From contig JAJEKV010000004.1 of the NCBI GenBank assembly GCA_021234155.1, forward strand, positions 1,690,519 to 1,754,518: a DNA stretch of 64,000 nucleotides, read 5' to 3'. Every line of letters begins with the position of its first letter. The stretch's first letter is position 1. Source of the DNA: Isoetes taiwanensis. Its lineage: Eukaryota > Streptophyta > Lycopodiopsida > Isoetales > Isoetaceae. This document shows, in pieces, positions 60,026 to 64,000 of this stretch. The notes beneath the pieces were generated by a model. The model worked only from the letters and a program-made list of their open reading frames with translations. It was not told the DNA's origin and did not search any database. Made by a program: the position numbers and the translations under genes.

Positions 60026-60620
60026 AAAATAGGTCTCGCAAGATCCGCGGGAAAATCTATGTATGTTATGCGTGAAAAATTTGTACCTTTGGATGCAGAG
60101 CTTTCTTTTAATTTGCAAACTCCTCGCAAGATTAATCTCTTTCAATGTGTTGGCCTAGATGTAGGTGCTAGATTTAACCTCATGCGTGTTCCATACATTT
60201 CTATCTTCTTCTTGGATTCCTCGTAGCAGAGTCGATGTATGAAAAGCATTTGTGTTTGCACAAGTAATCAACAGATTGTTGGTTCATTGGCATTTGCGGG
60301 TCCTCCTTTAAAACATTCATGGCCCTATTTTTTTGTACCACAAAAAATGATAATGAGTCAAGATAGGTCTCAGAAGATCTGTGCAAAACCTATGTATGTT
60401 GTGCAGAAAAAATTTGTACCTTTGGATGCAGAGCTTCCTTTAATTTGCAAACCCTCGCGAAGATTAATCTCTTTCAATGGGCTGGTCCAGATGTAGGTGC
60501 TAGATTTAGCCCCTAATGCAGTTCCATACATTTCTATCTTCTTCGTGATTTGTCGGTCCTCCTTTTACATCATTCATGGCCCTATTTTTTCTCGTACCAC
60601 CTAAGATGATAATGAAAGCA
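60025..60620. repeat. Diverged tandem duplication, about 300-bp unit
   Basis: ATGTATGTTATGCG, AATTTGTACCTTTGGATGCA, AGATTAATCTCTTTCAATG, GATGTAGGTGCTAGATTTA and CCATACATTTCTATCTTCTT recur in order at about 60055-60215 and 60390-60545. GGTCCTCCTTT...CATTCATGGCCCTATTTTTT follows each. Confidence 0.85.
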
Positions 60621-61325
60621 CATTCATAGCGCCAATCAGATATTAGTTCTTTTGTGTCCCGGCCTTGCTTGTTGTCTTCAAACCTAGCACACAAGCCTGC
60701 AGCCAATGGGTATTACTTATTGCATTATTAAATTTATTTGATTGCTAAATGGAAGAAGACATCTATAAATTTTGAGTTGGTGGCACGATCTATTCGCTAG
60801 CTCGGCTCAAGATGTTGGGTTATAGACTTCACATGGACACCACAAACACAATTAGGTTATTTTTTTTTTTCTTGGTGGCCATGCCTAGGTTCAAACCTAG
60901 GGACACTTTCAAAGATACTTGTTTTAATAAACTATACGTCCACTCATTATTCTTAATGTATATTTTAATAACGAGAATCTAGTGTTCCAGTTGTTCCCCG
61001 GCTATAAGCATGGTATGGTGCCCGCTTTGTGGTTTCGTTAGAATTTGAATATAAATTATTATGGCTTTTTGGATGGATTTTCTAATAGGTCTTTAAAGAG
61101 ATTCTAAGATTCTCCCAAATTTCAATTGACAAGGATGATATTTTATCTTGTCTTGGTCTACATTGACGGTTGGATCCATATTACATCAATATGGCAATAT
61201 CATTATGAGAGGCTTTTTTTTTCTATCCTCATCACATTTATCCTTTTATCAATATAACACATATAATAACATATAATAACACATATAATACATATGACAT
61301 ATATAATACCATTACGAATTTTTTC
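60621..61325. other. No gene recognised; short (ACATATAATA)n near 61257-61305
   Basis: AT-rich sequence without coding signal. Confidence 0.4.
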
Positions 61326-61329
61326 TAGT

Positions 61330-61672
61330 TTGTTCGTCAATCCTTAAGGCCCCGAAGGGGCCAAATTTTTTTTGGGTTAACACACAAACCATTATATCCA
61401 ACACTCTAAAATTAAACCCCCCTTCAAACCCCCTTTGGTTTGGGTGCATATTCACACGGGAGGTGACGTAGGGCAGCGAGAGCCCCTAAAATTATGTTTT
61501 GCATGTACAAAATCAACACCATGTAGTATATTACCACAAATCTTATAGTATTTTGCAAAACTTGTTATACAGTATCGCAAATTTTGTACATGCATACCCC
61601 ACAAACAAGGAACTTTACGTACGGTGTAGATTAAGTAATAACGGGTGAATATGCCTATTCAACAGCTCTCGA
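61330..61672. mobile_element. Long-inverted-repeat MITE (family M), copy 2, right-truncated
   Basis: The left arm CCTTCAAACCCCCTTTGGTT, GGGTGCATATTCACACGGGA and GTAGGGCAGCGAGAGC, and the same centre as copy 1, are present. The right arm stops after CAACAGCTCTCGATGCCCGG and joins repeat R2. A CCTTAAGGCCCCGAAGGGGCC hairpin-like stretch lies in the left flank. Confidence 0.8.
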
Positions 61673-61830
61673 TGCCCGGAGTGAATATCTAGCATTATAA
61701 AGGGGGTTTTTTTGTGATTTTATACGCTTTTTAGCATGGTTTTTATATGATTTCATGAGCGTATTGTACGAGGCATACTAATCAGTATATCTAGAGTGCG
61801 CTCCGCATTTTTATTGTCTAAATTCCATAT
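61673..61830. repeat. Dispersed repeat R2, copy 3
   Basis: Same order as copies 1 and 2 (GAATATCTAGCATTATAA, GGGGGTTTTTTTGTG, TATACGCTTTTTAGCATGG, ATCTAGAGTGCGC). Confidence 0.7.
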
Positions 61831-63380
61831 CCCCAATGGTTTACCCCCTTTTATTTTTATTCCTCTATTTCCTTTTTAATAAGCCATACATGCAAGCATC
61901 GAGATGTTTCACTTTAGGGTTATTTTAGGGTGCTTTGCCAATGTGGATATGAGGATTAGGGTTCGTGGAGGTGGCCATACCTCCCGTGATCTATGCCATC
62001 CGCCGCAGCATTGCCAAGGCTTCCCGTGCATACTAGCCAACGCTTGAGCATGATTTTGAAATACATATGTCGGCAAGCGTAATGCCCGCGGCGGTAATGT
62101 GGAACCGTTAACGGAAGCACCGGATGAACATAGTTTGGAGTTGCATGTGAAGGCAAATGAAGTTAGGAGGGTTTTTGCCAACAACGCCTTTGCAAACCAG
62201 AGAAGCAGAGATTGCTGAATTGAGGCAAAGATTGATGCTTCGTGATAGGTATGATTCATAGCGAAACTTTAGCATCCAACTATTTTTGCGATATAAAATC
62301 CTCGCTTTTGTCATGCTGTGGCAATTTTGAGCTAAGTGAAACTCAAGGCTAAGAATGAGGAGGCTAAGCATTTCTATGGAGATTGAGGTACTCTATAGTT
62401 AGTTTTCATATGTACATCCATCTTAGTGTTGTTCTGATGCATTAGAAATCTATTTATATGTTCGTGACGATTGGCAAGCTTATGAGGATATGCGTACATA
62501 AAAATCGAGATTGCTACAACAAATATCTCAAATGAGATGATTACAATACAAAGGCAAGTATTTGATATGTAATATTACTTATTCGCTTCGGGTTATAACA
62601 TATCTCAACATTAAGTAATTGCCTAAAAACAAATTTTGTCTCGAGAGCCTTAAGGCAAAACAACTACAAACATCTCTCATTGCAAGAGAAGCAACTCATG
62701 GTGTCAATGCAAAGATGTAAATGCAAGCACAGAGCTACAACAACAACTAATTTTAAACTCTGAAGAACAAGTGAGTCTGGTGCATATGTGCTTTGTAAAA
62801 TCAAGAACACACGAAAGCAAAACCCAAGAGGGAAATAACGGAAAGCTTGCAAAGAAGATGATCAACTCTTCCTGGCTGAGAAGTACTTGTAAGTTTATGA
62901 TTGGGTTTTGTTTTCTTAGGAATTGAACGAATCTCGAATCCGCCACTGTGATTCTTAGTATTTGTGTATGTTTCATGGTTAAAATTTTATATGTTGAAGG
63001 TTTTCAGGCAAACCTATGCGGTGAGGATCTGTGGCACACATGGTTTCACCTGATTGTTTAGGCTGATTCTTGTAGAATCTTTGCTTGTTAAGGGTTCCTA
63101 CCTAGTCTCATAATTTCTTTTTATTTTGTATTAAAAGACATGAGACTAGCTTGTGCCTTTTCTACCATTATAAATGGTTGTCTAACCCAAAGCTATATGC
63201 ATGTATCGATGTATGCAACTTGGAGAAAAAACAACGAGGATTTAATGTTTGTTCATTATTAATAAATTTTATTATTACATGCTACCCACGATAATATTGG
63301 TATTGGTATAATATTATATGTCTAATTCTATGCAATGTTTTCGTTTCCATAATTTGAGCACCTCTAGTTTGTTAGATTTG
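61831..63380. other. No gene recognised
   Basis: Short unmatched open frames on both strands (for example 61909-62259 and 62664-62976, minus). No transposon ends could be paired. Confidence 0.4.
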
Positions 63381-63385
63381 TGAGG

Positions 63386-64000
63386 CTATGATATACCATC
63401 CATCATTAGAGTATTAGGTAATGTTGTCTATATCTACACCCCTACACCATCCTTACACAAACCATTAACACACAACTAACATTATTAACACAAACCATTG
63501 CATTTGACACATTTAAATTAAAATTCCCCTTAAACCCCCTTTGGTTTGGGTGCATATTCACACGGGGGGTTACGTAGGGCAGCGAGAGCCTCAAAAAATT
63601 TACAATACATGTACAAAATTAACATCATTAAGTACATTCTCTCAAACTCTATAGTATTTTGCAAACCTTAATATATAGTATACAAAAACTTATACTTGCA
63701 TACCCCACAAACGAGGATCGCTATGTACGGTCTAGATCTTGGAATAAAGGGCAAATATGCCCATACCATGACTCTCGCGTTCTCAAGTAACCCCCGCGGT
63801 GAATATGCACCCAAACCAAAGGGGTTTAAGGGGATTTTAATTTAAATGTGTCAAATGCAATGGTTTGTGTTAATAATGTTAGTTGTGTGTTAATGGTTTG
63901 TGTTAACTGTAATTTTTTGTTCTTTCTTGGCCTTAAGGATGGTGTAGGGGTGTAGATATAGACATTACCTAATACTCTAATGATGGATGATATATCATAG
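63386..64000. mobile_element. Long-inverted-repeat MITE (family M), copy 3, with arms of at least 210 bp
   Basis: Left arm from CTATGATATACCATCCATCA (63386) through TATCTACACCCCTACACCAT, ACACAAACCATTAACACACA, the TTAAATTAAAAT step and the CCCCTTAAACCCC core is mirrored to the window's last base. The right arm carries about 30 extra bases (63905-63937). The two arms leave an unpaired centre of about 200 bp. The element may continue past the window end. Confidence 0.88.

Overview
This is nuclear DNA of a land plant, AT-rich, with spliced plant-type genes and a very high load of transposable elements. The evidence is a plastid FtsH-like gene (FtsHi1 type), fragments of plant cystathionine beta-lyase, SERINC/MEE55-like, RBOH NADPH oxidase, YTH/ECT and PPR genes, and plant hAT, MULE, CACTA and Ty3-type elements. 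The LINEs have YADD-type reverse transcriptase motifs and microsatellite tails instead of poly(A). That is unlike the usual angiosperm L1 pattern and leads me to suspect a fern, lycophyte or gymnosperm, but I cannot name the species.

Layout. 1-5.3 kb: the 5' part of an FtsHi1-like gene (minus strand, at least eight exons, one in-frame TGA). Just upstream on the same strand lie two exons each from a SERINC-like gene and a cystathionine beta-lyase gene, a three-gene mosaic. 5.3-14.3 kb: no intact gene; dispersed repeats, a tRNA-Gln-like pseudogene, tandem duplications and 3' ends of three LINEs. 14.3-20.4 kb: a complete hAT element with perfect 8-bp target duplications, a decayed transposase and a captured RBOH fragment. 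20.4-24.7 kb: a Ty3-type gag relic beside a minus-strand LINE whose tail is a pure (GTT)50 tract; that LINE carries a hAT MITE and a tiny LINE-tail insertion. 24.7-27.6 kb: unrecognised sequence. 27.6-36.2 kb: a MULE with 9-bp target duplications, interrupted by a LINE of about 7.5 kb with duplicated 5'-UTR monomers, a 3'-UTR hairpin and a TATTC-type tail. 36.2-41.3 kb: two diverged promoter-bearing LTR-like repeats and the start of another LINE. 41.3-53.5 kb: a possible 12-kb hAT-like element containing YTH, flavin oxidoreductase and PPR fragments, a MULE-like element with a nested foldback MITE, and an AATCT-rich array. 53.5-64 kb: tandem duplications, a CACTA MITE and three copies of a long-inverted-repeat MITE, the last forming a near-palindrome of about 600 bp at the window edge.

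The genes do not form a pathway. The theme is repeated capture and scattering of host exons by several transposon classes, together with LINEs that leave unusually short tail-only insertions. Only the FtsHi1-like locus is a candidate functional gene, and its in-frame stop puts that in doubt. All gene identities come from recognising protein motifs by eye; no database search was run.
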